Made by a program: the position numbers and the translations under genes. A stretch of 34,798 bases of DNA, from NCBI GenBank assembly GCA_017857425.1, contig JAFMDE010000003.1:1-34798 (forward strand), written 5' to 3'. The notes under the pieces are model-generated. The model was not told the DNA's origin. It saw nothing but the letters and a program-made list of their open reading frames with translations, and did not search any database. Every line of letters begins with the position of its first letter. The first letter of the stretch is position 1. The DNA comes from Akkermansiaceae bacterium. Lineage in GTDB: Bacteria; Verrucomicrobiota; Verrucomicrobiia; Verrucomicrobiales; Akkermansiaceae. This document shows, piece by piece, positions 17,151 to 27,933 of the stretch.

Positions 17151-19277
17151 TTATTCTTCGATGACGATGGCTTTGGGGGCGATGGAGCCTTCTGCATCAG
17201 CGCCTTGTCTGATGGACGGCTCAACGAAACGAGGGCTTTCTGGAACAGTATAAGCTCTTGCGATTGGAACATCTGATATTTCATTGCCGGTCTCACCACT
17301 TTCGTCATACGCAATGGCTAGTAGATCGCCTTCATCGGGCAGTTCGATTTTCTCTCGAACGATGAAGTCTCCAGCATATTCTTTCATTTCAGTGAGAGGC
17401 AATTCTAGCCCTTCATCTTTAGCAAAGAGCCCGCGCATAATGAGGTGGACGAGTGGTCCTGCCACTGCGCCGCCACTACTACCACGTTTAACAGCGACAA
17501 CCACAACATATTTAGGCTGTTCGTGTGGGGCGAAGGCCACCGTCCATGCATCATGTGATTTGATGCCTTTATCGACGGTTTGCGCGGTTCCTGTTTTGGC
17601 ACATACATCACGGTCTTTAACCGCGGCACTGCGGGCCGTGCCCCCAAGCTCATTAGCGGCAAGCCACATTCCTTGGCGAATGCGCTCCAGATCTTTTTCT
17701 TTGATGCCTTGTTTTAAGAGATTTGTTTTAAGAACGGGTCGATTGTGTAACAGGGTGCCCTGGTGGGGGTGTACGACCCGTTTGATGATGCGTGGCTTAT
17801 AATAGCGGCCATTGTTGGCGATGGTGGAAACAAGGGCTGCAAGTTGTAATGGTGATGCAGCGCTGTCTGATTGGCCAATCGACATCATGCCCGTGATCGA
17901 GGGTGTTACCTTTGCTCCAGGGCGTAATTCCTGCCGCCAGTAGCGGCTACCGGGTATGAATCCAGCTGATTCGGAGGGGAGCTCCAATCCCGTTTTTGAG
18001 CCCAGTCCTAAAAGTTGAAATGCATCGAGCATCTTGGTGCTACCGATCTCATTAGCAACCCGCATGAAGTAGCAATTGCATGATCTCTGAATGGACTCTT
18101 CAAGGTTAAGTTGGCCATGCCCCAGACGTTTCCAGCAGTGGATTTTTATATCTCCGTAGGTAACATAACCTGGGCAATACTCTGTATCATAAGCATGTCC
18201 ATGTATTGCAGCGGCAATCGCTGTGGGGAGTTTGAAGGTAGAGCCTGGTGTGAAGTTATTAATGGCCTTGTTGACCAGTGGGTTGGCTTGGTTGGTGTTG
18301 TAGTTTTTCCAAGCATCGGGATCAATGCTGGGAACAAAATAGCTTGGCGTAAAATCGGGAACGGAAGCCATCGCGAGGATTTCGCCAGTGTTCGGGTCCA
18401 TCACTACCGCCGCAGCTCGGCCAACACGTCTTAGGGTGTTTTCGACCAAGCACTGCACATGCGAGTCAATGGTGAGTTCCACGCGAGAGCCGACGTCAGG
18501 CTTGATGTAATCAACCATTTGTAAAACGGCACCCTTATCATTTTTAAGGAGGGTTTTGATGCCTTCTTCGCCGGTTAAGTAAGCGTTCATGGTGGCTTCG
18601 ATACCGGCGATGCCTTTGCTCTCTCCTGTGTAATGCTTAAACTTCCGTTTGTCTTCAGGGGATATGTCACCTTTTCCCCATTGTTTGACGTAGCCAAGGA
18701 TGTGGGATGCTAGTGAGCCATAGAGATATTCACGGCGGGGGCTCACCCGGACGCTGACGCCTGGTAGTTCGAGATTGTGCTCTGCGAAATTGGCAAATTG
18801 ATCATACGTCAAATCATCTCGGAAGGTGAAGGGTACCAAACCGCCGTGAGTAATGTAATGGGTGTCGAGTGCACTGGCACGGTATTTTTTGTCAAGCTGG
18901 TGAACAGCAAGTTTTGGCCGAACCCATTCATTGACGATTTCGTGGGTTTTGATCTTTCTGAAGTTCTTCACCGATGGGTCATCTTTACCACGGGTCTGGA
19001 GCAAGTAGCGCTTGTAGTCGTTACGTATTTCCTCAAGGTTGAAGATAACTTGGTAGTTGCGTTGGTTTTGAACAAGAACAACGCCGTTACGATCAGTGAT
19101 ATCCCCACGTATTCCCGGCTCACGGATGGTGACGGCGTAGTTGGATGGTACTTGCTTGAGGAAACGGGGGCGTTCCTTGATTTGGTATTGGTAAAGCCGC
19201 GACAATAGAGCCCCAAACCCAACCAAGACGAGGGCAGTGAGGAGGTATAGTCTAAAGCTGTAACGAGGTTCTACCAT
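17151..19277 (-). CDS. mrdA: Penicillin-binding protein 2 (transpeptidase)
   Basis: PGSTFK (SxxK), SCNCYF (SxN), KTGTAQ (KTG); adjacent to mreBCD. Confidence 0.93.
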   Translation of the reverse strand: MVEPRYSFRLYLLTALVLVGFGALLSRLYQYQIKERPRFLKQVPSNYAVTIREPGIRGDITDRNGVVLVQNQRNYQVIFNLEEIRNDYKRYLLQTRGKDDPSVKNFRKIKTHEIVNEWVRPKLAVHQLDKKYRASALDTHYITHGGLVPFTFRDDLTYDQFANFAEHNLELPGVSVRVSPRREYLYGSLASHILGYVKQWGKGDISPEDKRKFKHYTGESKGIAGIEATMNAYLTGEEGIKTLLKNDKGAVLQMVDYIKPDVGSRVELTIDSHVQCLVENTLRRVGRAAAVVMDPNTGEILAMASVPDFTPSYFVPSIDPDAWKNYNTNQANPLVNKAINNFTPGSTFKLPTAIAAAIHGHAYDTEYCPGYVTYGDIKIHCWKRLGHGQLNLEESIQRSCNCYFMRVANEIGSTKMLDAFQLLGLGSKTGLELPSESAGFIPGSRYWRQELRPGAKVTPSITGMMSIGQSDSAASPLQLAALVSTIANNGRYYKPRIIKRVVHPHQGTLLHNRPVLKTNLLKQGIKEKDLERIRQGMWLAANELGGTARSAAVKDRDVCAKTGTAQTVDKGIKSHDAWTVAFAPHEQPKYVVVVAVKRGSSGGAVAGPLVHLIMRGLFAKDEGLELPLTEMKEYAGDFIVREKIELPDEGDLLAIAYDESGETGNEISDVPIARAYTVPESPRFVEPSIRQGADAEGSIAPKAIVIEE

Positions 19278-19294
19278 GGTAAGTGATTGGAAAA

Positions 19295-19882
19295 TCAGTC
19301 GATATATCGGTGTTTTTGCCTAAGTCCTTCGTAGCGAATATTGTGACGGCAGCTGGAGGCAAGTTGATAGATGATCCAGAAGATAAGAGGTGAAAAAAGC
19401 ATGGTAAGTGCACTGGTCAGATAAATCCGGTAAAGAACACTTGGGGGGAAGGTGAAATCTCCTCGGACGAAGTTCAGAAGAAGATATTCGGTAAACAGGT
19501 ATGAGAAAATGGCAATGCCGGCAAGAATAGACGAGATATGCCACTTCACCTTGCGGAAAAGAGGCTGAATGAATTGCATCAGAAGTCCCATCATTGCGTA
19601 GAGAATAATACTATACCCAAATCGAAGGGATTCAACGGGGTCTGTATAAATGGTTGGGTCTCCACCTTGAGCTCCCAGTGTATGTTGTGCATCCCACAAG
19701 AACCCACAAATGAAAGCGAGCACAAGCATTGAGGCAAAGTTCACACAGACAGAGCAGCATAAAAAGACAAGCGGCAGAATGAGTATACGGGCACCAAAGA
19801 GGCCGCCAATCGCCGGTGAAAATTGCTGAACCATGCACGCAGCAAGGATGAGCAGAATAATACTAAAATGGTATTTGCTCAC
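19295..19882 (-). CDS. mreD: MreD-like rod shape-determining membrane protein
   Basis: 195 aa, multi-TM, between mreC and PBP2; overlaps mreC by 4 nt. Confidence 0.75.
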   Translation of the reverse strand: MSKYHFSIILLILAACMVQQFSPAIGGLFGARILILPLVFLCCSVCVNFASMLVLAFICGFLWDAQHTLGAQGGDPTIYTDPVESLRFGYSIILYAMMGLLMQFIQPLFRKVKWHISSILAGIAIFSYLFTEYLLLNFVRGDFTFPPSVLYRIYLTSALTMLFSPLIFWIIYQLASSCRHNIRYEGLRQKHRYID

Positions 19883-20733
19883 TTTTTGGTTGAGTTGGCG
19901 GTTGCATCTCTAATCTCCCGAGCGGAGGTTAGGGGTTTAGGGATTTTGACAAACACGGTTTGTAGTGTTGTGAAATCCACCGCTGGCTCAACGAGTGCTT
20001 CTCCGAACAAGGGTCCTGGGGCGAACGTCTTGATCTTTCCAAGGAGAATGTCTGGAGGGAAGAGGCCACCCCGCCCAGTCGTAAAGACCAGCATGCCGGG
20101 TTTAAGGTTGGCATCTTTACTCAAGAAACGCAGCAGTAGAGAAGGTGATTCTCCAGCTGTGTCTCGAAGTCCGCTGATGATTCCTGCTTCAGGTGTTCCG
20201 TCGACTTTTGCCGATACTTGGCATTTTTCGTCGGTAAGCAAGATAACGGTGGATGTGTCTTTTGATGGGGCATCGATTTTACCAACAAGGCCCTCTGGGG
20301 AGAGCACGGGGAGTTGGACACCAACGCCGTGTTTGTCACCACGATCAATAGTGACAGTGTGCCACCATGTTGATGGTTGGCGACGAATGATTTTTGCCGC
20401 AATCACATGAAAGGGAACGTTCTCTTGGAACTTCAATGCTTGGTTGAGGTGGGTGTTTTCTGCTTCTAGTTTTCTTAAATGGGCCACTTCCATTCGCCTC
20501 TGATCAAGCTCCTCCTTAGCCAGCTTGTATTTCATTTCCAGCGCTTTCGAGTGTTCAACTTCTTGGATGAATTCGGAGGCCTTGGTCTCGATGGCAGCCC
20601 CGCCTTTGAGGAACGGGCTTATGGCGGTGTAATAAGTACTTTGGATGTTGCGCACAGAGCGCTCACTGCGTGTGAGTGCCCAAACGGCACCCACGATAAA
20701 TAGTAACAGCGCTATGAGGTTTTGTGGCTTCAT
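19879..20733 (-). CDS. mreC: Rod shape-determining protein MreC
   Basis: TM + coiled coil + VIAAKIIRRQPSTWWHTVTIDRGDKHGVGVQLPVLSPEGLVGKI. Confidence 0.92.
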   Translation of the reverse strand: MKPQNLIALLLFIVGAVWALTRSERSVRNIQSTYYTAISPFLKGGAAIETKASEFIQEVEHSKALEMKYKLAKEELDQRRMEVAHLRKLEAENTHLNQALKFQENVPFHVIAAKIIRRQPSTWWHTVTIDRGDKHGVGVQLPVLSPEGLVGKIDAPSKDTSTVILLTDEKCQVSAKVDGTPEAGIISGLRDTAGESPSLLLRFLSKDANLKPGMLVFTTGRGGLFPPDILLGKIKTFAPGPLFGEALVEPAVDFTTLQTVFVKIPKPLTSAREIRDATANSTKK

Positions 20734-20782
20734 GATATCCGGTCAGCTCGCAGCCTTGATGGCTGGCAGGGAACTGGATCAA

Positions 20783-21844
<1,062 letters not shown>

Positions 21845-22113
21845 TTAAGTTAATAAAGTAGTTTCTTAGAGCGGAATCAATAGGATCGAGGGAAATTGGA
21901 TTGCTTGAGAATCAAGCATTGAAGGCTAATATTGAGAGGCTGTGATACTAGCCTGAAATTTTCAGAAGTAGTATTTTTTGTCACGGTTCTCTCAGACTGC
22001 GTGACTATTGATTCATAGCCCTTGCAGGTCAAGTGGTAAGAACTCGAAATCATTGAAAAGCAGAGGCTTGTTGGTGCGCCCGCTGTTCTAGCCAATAGAT
22101 GAGCAATAGCGCT

Positions 22114-22614
22114 TCAGGATAGCTTTAAGCGCTCATCGCTATCTAAAGCATCAGTCATGGCAGACCAGCCCTCAGGTGTCTGAAGATTGAATGTGCGCAG
22201 ATAGAGGGTTACCAGAGCAGGGTCATTGCCTTCAAGTAGGGCGTCAATCGCGGCCTTAAGCTTTTCAGCATCAAGAGTTTCTGGGATCTCGCCCTCGACT
22301 TGCCCCTTGCCATTGTGGGGGATGTCGAGTGCGTCACAGAAAGTAACTAGCAATGCCTCCTGACCTTGCATGAAGTATACCTGCAGCAAGTGCTCAGCAA
22401 TCATGTTGCTTGTTTTGCTCTGTAGATTTTTATGGACCCAAGCGATCTGTTCAGTAACTGGCTTTTTCTGCAGGAAAGGTAAACGTAGCTTTCGGTTCGA
22501 TGCCAGACCGCCCAGCGCTGTTTTGTAAAGATTGCGGTCCGTTTCACGCATCCACATGAGCATGTCGGAGACGATGGATGGTTTGACAGCTTGGAAAAGT
22601 TCGTATGCGTGCAT
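22114..22614 (-). CDS. Hypothetical protein, probable operon with tyrS
   Basis: 166-aa ORF, 23 nt downstream of tyrS, no overlapping stronger ORF. Confidence 0.7.
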   Translation of the reverse strand: MHAYELFQAVKPSIVSDMLMWMRETDRNLYKTALGGLASNRKLRLPFLQKKPVTEQIAWVHKNLQSKTSNMIAEHLLQVYFMQGQEALLVTFCDALDIPHNGKGQVEGEIPETLDAEKLKAAIDALLEGNDPALVTLYLRTFNLQTPEGWSAMTDALDSDERLKLS

Positions 22615-22637
22615 AGTGGGAATGGATAAATGATGAA

Positions 22638-23822
22638 TTAGATGAATTTGACAGATTGTTTTTTGCTTAGTCGAAGAATGTCTCCCAAAGCTGGTGCTAT
22701 TGCCGCCATGGGATCACTGAGTTTTGTTCCGTTGAGTTGAACGGCGCCCGTGGTAATGAATTGTTTACGAAGTTCACCATTGGATTTTTGCATATCAAAA
22801 GCCTCAGAGAAGGTGAAACTGACAAGGGTGAGAAGGTTAAGGTCTGCAGGCAATGCTGTCAGCTCTATCTCCACGGCTCCAGCGGCAGTATCACGATTTG
22901 AAAAGCGAGCCTCCCAGGTGATGCGTGCATCTGCAGCATCTTGTTCGCTGTGGTAGCGGGTGGTGATGTCAGCTGCGAGCTGTTTTTTGGCCTCCATTGG
23001 ATGCAGTGAAACATCCCGATCTGTGCCCAGTAAAAGTGTATAGTAGCGATCCATGAGCTCATCTGAAATGCTCATGATCTTGCCGAACATCTCGTTGGCT
23101 TCATCGCTCACGCCGACATAGTTGTGAGCAGATTTGGACATTTTTTTCACTCCGTCAAGTCCCTCAAGCAGAGGCATGAGGATAACAACCTGCTGCGGCT
23201 GCCCCTCTTCTTTCTGGAAATCACGTCCAACTAAAATGTTGAAAAGTTGATCCGTGCCGCCGATTTCGACATCGGCTTTGAGCTCTACAGAATCCCAACC
23301 TTGCATGATCGGGTATTGAACTTCATGGAGACGGACTTCTTGGCCTTTATCGATGCGTGATTTGAAATCCTCACGTTGCAGCATTTGCTGCATGGTAACG
23401 CGGCTATTGAGTTTGAGCACTTGCTCGTAAGTCATGGAGCGGAACCACTTACCGTTGAAGACAACCTCGGTTTTATCGGGATCGAGGATCTTGAATGCCT
23501 GAGTGGTGTAGGTCTCAGCATTGGCAAGCACCTCATCTCGGGTCAGAGGGGGGCGTGCAGCGGAGCGTCCGGTAGGGTCTCCGACGGTAGCCGTAAAGTC
23601 GCCAATAAGGAGCACCGCCTGATGTCCCAGTTCTTGAAACTGACGCAGTTTTTCGATGGCAACCGTGTGCCCAAGGTGAATGTCTGGTGCGGTTGGGTCT
23701 ACACCAAGCTTGATGCGTAGAGGTCGGCCTAGTTCAAGCTTCTCCTTGAGTTCTTTTTCACTGATGACTTTGGCTGTTCCAGCGGTCAGTATATTCAGGG
23801 ATTCTTCGACAGAATGAGGCAT
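22638..23822 (-). CDS. tyrS: Tyrosyl-tRNA synthetase
   Basis: GVDPTAPDIHLGHTVAIEKLRQFQ; LLEGLDGVKKMSKSAHNYVGV; S4-like C-terminus. Confidence 0.97.
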   Translation of the reverse strand: MPHSVEESLNILTAGTAKVISEKELKEKLELGRPLRIKLGVDPTAPDIHLGHTVAIEKLRQFQELGHQAVLLIGDFTATVGDPTGRSAARPPLTRDEVLANAETYTTQAFKILDPDKTEVVFNGKWFRSMTYEQVLKLNSRVTMQQMLQREDFKSRIDKGQEVRLHEVQYPIMQGWDSVELKADVEIGGTDQLFNILVGRDFQKEEGQPQQVVILMPLLEGLDGVKKMSKSAHNYVGVSDEANEMFGKIMSISDELMDRYYTLLLGTDRDVSLHPMEAKKQLAADITTRYHSEQDAADARITWEARFSNRDTAAGAVEIELTALPADLNLLTLVSFTFSEAFDMQKSNGELRKQFITTGAVQLNGTKLSDPMAAIAPALGDILRLSKKQSVKFI

Positions 23823-24050
23823 GACGGGCGGAGGTTGGAATGATTGTGGGGCTGTGTCGAGCCGGAAGATAGTTCATTAGTGCTATTATTTACTTCATAA
23901 AGCACCAAGCACAAATAATGCATTATGTTCACTGAGGGTATAAAGAACTCCATGTGAGAGGTTTTTTACCCTGATGGTCAATTTTTGGCTTTGCAAGGTG
24001 GGGCGAATGCCTTATCTCCGCGCCGCGACTCTATTCGTAGTGGGAGTAAT

Positions 24051-24126
24051 GGTGACTGTAGCTCAGGGGTAGAGCCCCGGATTGTGATTCCGGTTGTCGC
24101 GGGTTCGAATCCCGTCAGTCACCCCA
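24051..24126 (+). tRNA. tRNA-His (GTG), with G-1 and encoded CCA
   Basis: GTGACTG/CAGTCAC acceptor, GATTGTGATTC anticodon loop, GGTTCGAAT T-loop, C73 then CCA. Confidence 0.95.
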
Positions 24127-24270
24127 CTCGCCAACTCAAAAAGATTGATTGGTTGGTTTCTCGTATGGTTTGAATTACTTTGGTTTGAAATACTTTCGCC
24201 TGAAACGCTTTCATTCTTTTACTCCATGCTTTTTTATTCATAGATCACCTTATCTTACGCGGTTTATTAT

Positions 24271-24963
24271 ATGTCTAAGCTTGAAGAAGTCATCGGTTAC
24301 AAATTTAGCGACGCGTCTCTTTTGACGGAGGCGCTGACTCACCCGAGTAAGACGTTTGAAAGTAATGAATCTTGTCCCCACAACCAGAGAATGGAATTTC
24401 TTGGTGATGCGGTCATTGAGCTCGTGATCACCGAGCGGCTCTACAAAATGTTCCCAACGTTTCCCGAGGGGCAATTAACGAAGCTGCGCGCACGCCTGGT
24501 ATCCAGAAGTGCTTTGTTTAAATTTGCCAATGCGATGGAGCTTGGTGAATCGGTGATGATGGGAAAAGGGGAGGAAGCATCGGGAGGCCGCAGCAGACCA
24601 TCTACATTGGCTGATGCTTTTGAATCAGTGATGGGAGCGGTCTACTTGGATGGCGGTCTTGATGCCGCCAAGGCGGCTATTGAGAGAGTTTGTAAAGAGT
24701 GGATTGAGCAGGTTGCTGAGTCGCCCGATGAAAGAAACCCGAAAGGCAAGCTGCAAGAAAAGCTGCAGGCACTGGCACCGGAGAGTCCTTGCTACCAAGT
24801 TCTCGAAGAAGCGGGACCCGATCACTCAAAAATATTCAAAATATCAGTCGAGTGGCAGGGGATTCTTTTGGGCAAAGGTATGGGTAAAAGTAAAAAAGAT
24901 GCAGAGTCTAGGGCCGCCAAGGATGCGCTCAAGAAAGAGAATTGGCTCGGCATTTCCGAATAG
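24271..24963 (+). CDS. rnc: Ribonuclease III
   Basis: NQRMEFLGDAVIELVITERLY, LADAFESVMGAVYLDGG, C-terminal dsRBD. Confidence 0.97.
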   Translation: MSKLEEVIGYKFSDASLLTEALTHPSKTFESNESCPHNQRMEFLGDAVIELVITERLYKMFPTFPEGQLTKLRARLVSRSALFKFANAMELGESVMMGKGEEASGGRSRPSTLADAFESVMGAVYLDGGLDAAKAAIERVCKEWIEQVAESPDERNPKGKLQEKLQALAPESPCYQVLEEAGPDHSKIFKISVEWQGILLGKGMGKSKKDAESRAAKDALKKENWLGISE

Positions 24964-25028
24964 ACTCTTATCGGCGGTTTGGAAGGGGAGGCGATCCATC
25001 GTTGAACCAAGGTCGTTTTATGCCGCAG

Positions 25029-25796
25029 CTACCCCCTCAGCAGGGTCAGAATGGCAACACTCGATGCTCCATGATGCAGCAGGACCTTAGAGCATTCATG
25101 GGTCGTTGATCCGGTGGTAAAAATATCATCCACGAGGATGATGCGTTTTCCTTGAATGTAATTTTTGTATTTTGCTCTGAGCTCAAAGGCGTCACGTAGG
25201 TTTTCAAGACGCTTGGAGCGGCTGAAGCGTGTTTGGGTAGCGGTATTGCGGATACGCTTCAATGCGTTGATGTAGGGTAGGCCCGTTTTTTTCTTGAGAC
25301 AGATCGTCATTTCTTCGGCTTGATTGAATTTTCTTTTTCTGAGCCTTGCCCAATGAAGGGGAACCGAAACGAGGATGCCTTCGTCAAGATATGGTGCAAA
25401 TCTGGGGTCATCCAGACCTATGCTCAATAGGTCTCCAAGCGTGTCGGAAAGATGGATTTGCCGACGGTATTTATAGTCATGCAATAAAGTCCTGCTTTGG
25501 CCGTCACTGTGAAGAGGTGCACGAGCGAATTCAAAGTCGAGCTTGAGGTCGTTGCAGTTAGGGCAGGAGAAATCAGAGCTGATATCACCATCGTAACACT
25601 CGCCACAAAGCTTACAAAATGGAGCTTGTGTATATTTTAGAGATTCCGAGCAGGGCTCACATAAGTGCCTGCCATGAGTTAGCGGGCATTGGCAAAGGTG
25701 ACAATGAGCCGGGTAAATATAATCGAGGATTCTGCTGGTTTGGCGTAGCATTGAAGCAAGTGTTGACGCGCGGTTATGAAAATGGGCGCTTTTCAT
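25029..25796 (-). CDS. ComF family protein (start re-assigned to MKSAHFHNRA)
   Basis: CHLCQCPL...CEPC...CKLCGE zinc motif; RIILVDDIFTTGSTTHECSKVLL PRTase motif; the longer ORF overlaps the neighbouring gene. Confidence 0.92.
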   Translation of the reverse strand: MKSAHFHNRASTLASMLRQTSRILDYIYPAHCHLCQCPLTHGRHLCEPCSESLKYTQAPFCKLCGECYDGDISSDFSCPNCNDLKLDFEFARAPLHSDGQSRTLLHDYKYRRQIHLSDTLGDLLSIGLDDPRFAPYLDEGILVSVPLHWARLRKRKFNQAEEMTICLKKKTGLPYINALKRIRNTATQTRFSRSKRLENLRDAFELRAKYKNYIQGKRIILVDDIFTTGSTTHECSKVLLHHGASSVAILTLLRG

Positions 25797-25806
25797 TTCT
25801 CGGATT

Positions 25807-26844
25807 TCATGTCTCAGATCTACGTTTTGATTCGGACACCTGGATAAAAACATGCACAAGTAATGCGCTGAGAAGTAGCAGGCAAAACGGCAAAAGGCCT
25901 GATCTTCCATCAGTGCCGATGAGAAGTCTCGACAAGGGAGAATGTTGTGGCCCTGACTCAGTGAGTTGCTGCAAAGTTTGGTATGGGAAAATGAAGCCGA
26001 AATGTAGGCCGATGGGTAACCAGAGTGACGCTGTCCGATAACGAGCATAAGCAAGAACAAGGCCAAGACTGAAAAGTAATATAAAGCTGAAGGTGAACGT
26101 TTCGGGGCTTAGTAGATTCTTGGCTATCGTTACCATCATTCTAAATCCAGCGTCAGCTTTTTCAGGATTGGCGATCACTTCGTCACCCGTCGGTAACAGA
26201 GAGTAGATGATAGCGTAGAAGAGAGAAATAAGGACCATCGCTATGGCTGGGCGCATGGCACGTAAAAAAATACCCATTAAGATGCCGCGAAAGAGCCACT
26301 CACTCACGAGGGTAATGACGATCGCTGATGCCACGCCATTGCAAATAGCGCTCCAATAATCCGGCGACTGAGTAAACGAAAACCAAGCAATCACCTCGAG
26401 CAGCCATATTGAAATGGAAACTAGGCTGCCTGTGATCAGAAACCCAATGGCAAGATGAAGTTTGGCCTTTGGGTTGCGGCATAGTGCCTGTCCGTTTTGC
26501 CTAGTATTAGCCGATGTTGGAAGCCTTATACGCCATGGTTTTGACAGCTGCAGGGAGCTTTGATTTGAGAGCTTGCACCACATGATAAATGGTCCTGCTA
26601 AGATGATAGCGTAACCCAGCAGCGTATAGTTATAAAAAGATGCAAAGTTGGCGTCTGCGCAGCGATGGGCCAACCAGTCGAGCAGGGGGTTCAGTGCGCG
26701 TGACTGACCGACCTCGGCAAGAAGCATCCCTGCATTATAGATCCAAGGCGAAGTGATGGCCGAGGCTATAATGGTAAGGGTGAAAAAGAGGATGACTTTG
26801 CTGAAGTCACTTTGGATGAGGCGCAGCACGGCGTGCATTGTCAT
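25807..26844 (-). CDS. CPBP-family intramembrane protein, catalytic motifs degenerate
   Basis: multi-TM; LVSEWLFRGILMGIFLR (motif 1), SLFYAIIYS (motif 2), LPIGLHFGFIF (motif 3). Confidence 0.75.
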   Translation of the reverse strand: MTMHAVLRLIQSDFSKVILFFTLTIIASAITSPWIYNAGMLLAEVGQSRALNPLLDWLAHRCADANFASFYNYTLLGYAIILAGPFIMWCKLSNQSSLQLSKPWRIRLPTSANTRQNGQALCRNPKAKLHLAIGFLITGSLVSISIWLLEVIAWFSFTQSPDYWSAICNGVASAIVITLVSEWLFRGILMGIFLRAMRPAIAMVLISLFYAIIYSLLPTGDEVIANPEKADAGFRMMVTIAKNLLSPETFTFSFILLFSLGLVLAYARYRTASLWLPIGLHFGFIFPYQTLQQLTESGPQHSPLSRLLIGTDGRSGLLPFCLLLLSALLVHVFIQVSESKRRSET

Positions 26845-26876
26845 GAAAATAATGCCTTACGTCAATGACTTGAATC

Positions 26877-27167
26877 ATGGAAGTTTCGCATTCTCTTTCG
26901 AGAAAATTTGGCATAGCTAAGTTCATGCAGAAACATCAGTGGAGAGAAGAAGGTGACGACGGTACATTTTTTTATCGTGCCACCTACCACGCTTCTGAGT
27001 GGAAATTATACTCTCAGTCAAAGGGAGATGAGGAATGGCAGCACCATGATCCTATTCCCGACGAACTACTGCACAAGCTGCGCGAGGTGATGTGGAACAA
27101 GTATCAGCGGGGGAGGTGTCCTCATAAGCTGGTGACGAAGATCGATAAAATGTTAGGAAAGGACTAG
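26877..27167 (+). CDS. Small hypothetical protein (start may be 26925)
   Basis: 96-aa ORF; stop overlaps the trmD stop. Confidence 0.6.
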   Translation: MEVSHSLSRKFGIAKFMQKHQWREEGDDGTFFYRATYHASEWKLYSQSKGDEEWQHHDPIPDELLHKLREVMWNKYQRGRCPHKLVTKIDKMLGKD

Positions 27168-27838
27168 TTGTCCAATAGGTCAGGTCTGTTCGCTTTTGTT
27201 CGTGCGAGAGCTTGTTCTTTTTTCCAGCTTGAGATTTTCCCGTGATCCCCACTCAGTAAAACATCTGGAACCTTCATGCCGCGAAACTCATTGGGCTTCG
27301 TGTATGCCGGCGCTTCAAGCATGTTGGGATCAGAGAATGATTCTTCTACTGATGATCTGGCATCACCTAAGGCGCCTGGCAATAGCCGAACGATAGCATC
27401 AGTGAGCACTGCTGCAGCTACAGCGCCATTGGTTAGTATGTAGTCTCCAATGGAGATTTCCTCGTCGACGAGCGCGTCAATAATGCGGTGGTCTACACCT
27501 TCGTAGTGACCACACAGAATAATCAAATGCTGAGAAGTGGAGAGGCGCTGGGCGTCTGCTTGTATGAATGGCTTCCCCTGTGGTGTCATCAGGATGATGC
27601 GCGTATCGTTCTGTTTGAGGTCATCTACAGCTGCGAAAACCGGCTCTGGCATCATGAGCATTCCTTGACCACCACCACAGAGGTAATCGTCTGTTTTGCG
27701 ATGCTTTCCCTTGGCCCAATCGCGTAGTTGATGGGCGTGTATGTCCACCAAACCCTGCTCTTGTGCACGTTTGATAATGCTGTCGCTCAATGGGCTGAGG
27801 GCAATTTCCGGAAAAAGCGTGATGATATCAATGCGCAT
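27164..27838 (-). CDS. trmD: tRNA (guanine37-N1)-methyltransferase
   Basis: MRIDIITLFPEI, LCGHYEGVDHRIIDALVDEEISIGDYILTNGAVAA. Confidence 0.97.
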   Translation of the reverse strand: MRIDIITLFPEIALSPLSDSIIKRAQEQGLVDIHAHQLRDWAKGKHRKTDDYLCGGGQGMLMMPEPVFAAVDDLKQNDTRIILMTPQGKPFIQADAQRLSTSQHLIILCGHYEGVDHRIIDALVDEEISIGDYILTNGAVAAAVLTDAIVRLLPGALGDARSSVEESFSDPNMLEAPAYTKPNEFRGMKVPDVLLSGDHGKISSWKKEQALARTKANRPDLLDN

Positions 27839-27933
27839 GCAACGTGAGAATCAAGAATCCGGGGGCAACAATCAAGAAGGAAGAAGAAAGATTGAAGTTT
27901 GCAGTTTTTTTTAACCTAGCTATCCATGTCTTG

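Noticed and set aside
25797-26066. Long N-terminal extension of the ComF ORF
   Set aside because: Overlaps the CPBP-like gene and has unrelated composition; the ComF start at 25796 fits the zinc-motif spacing.
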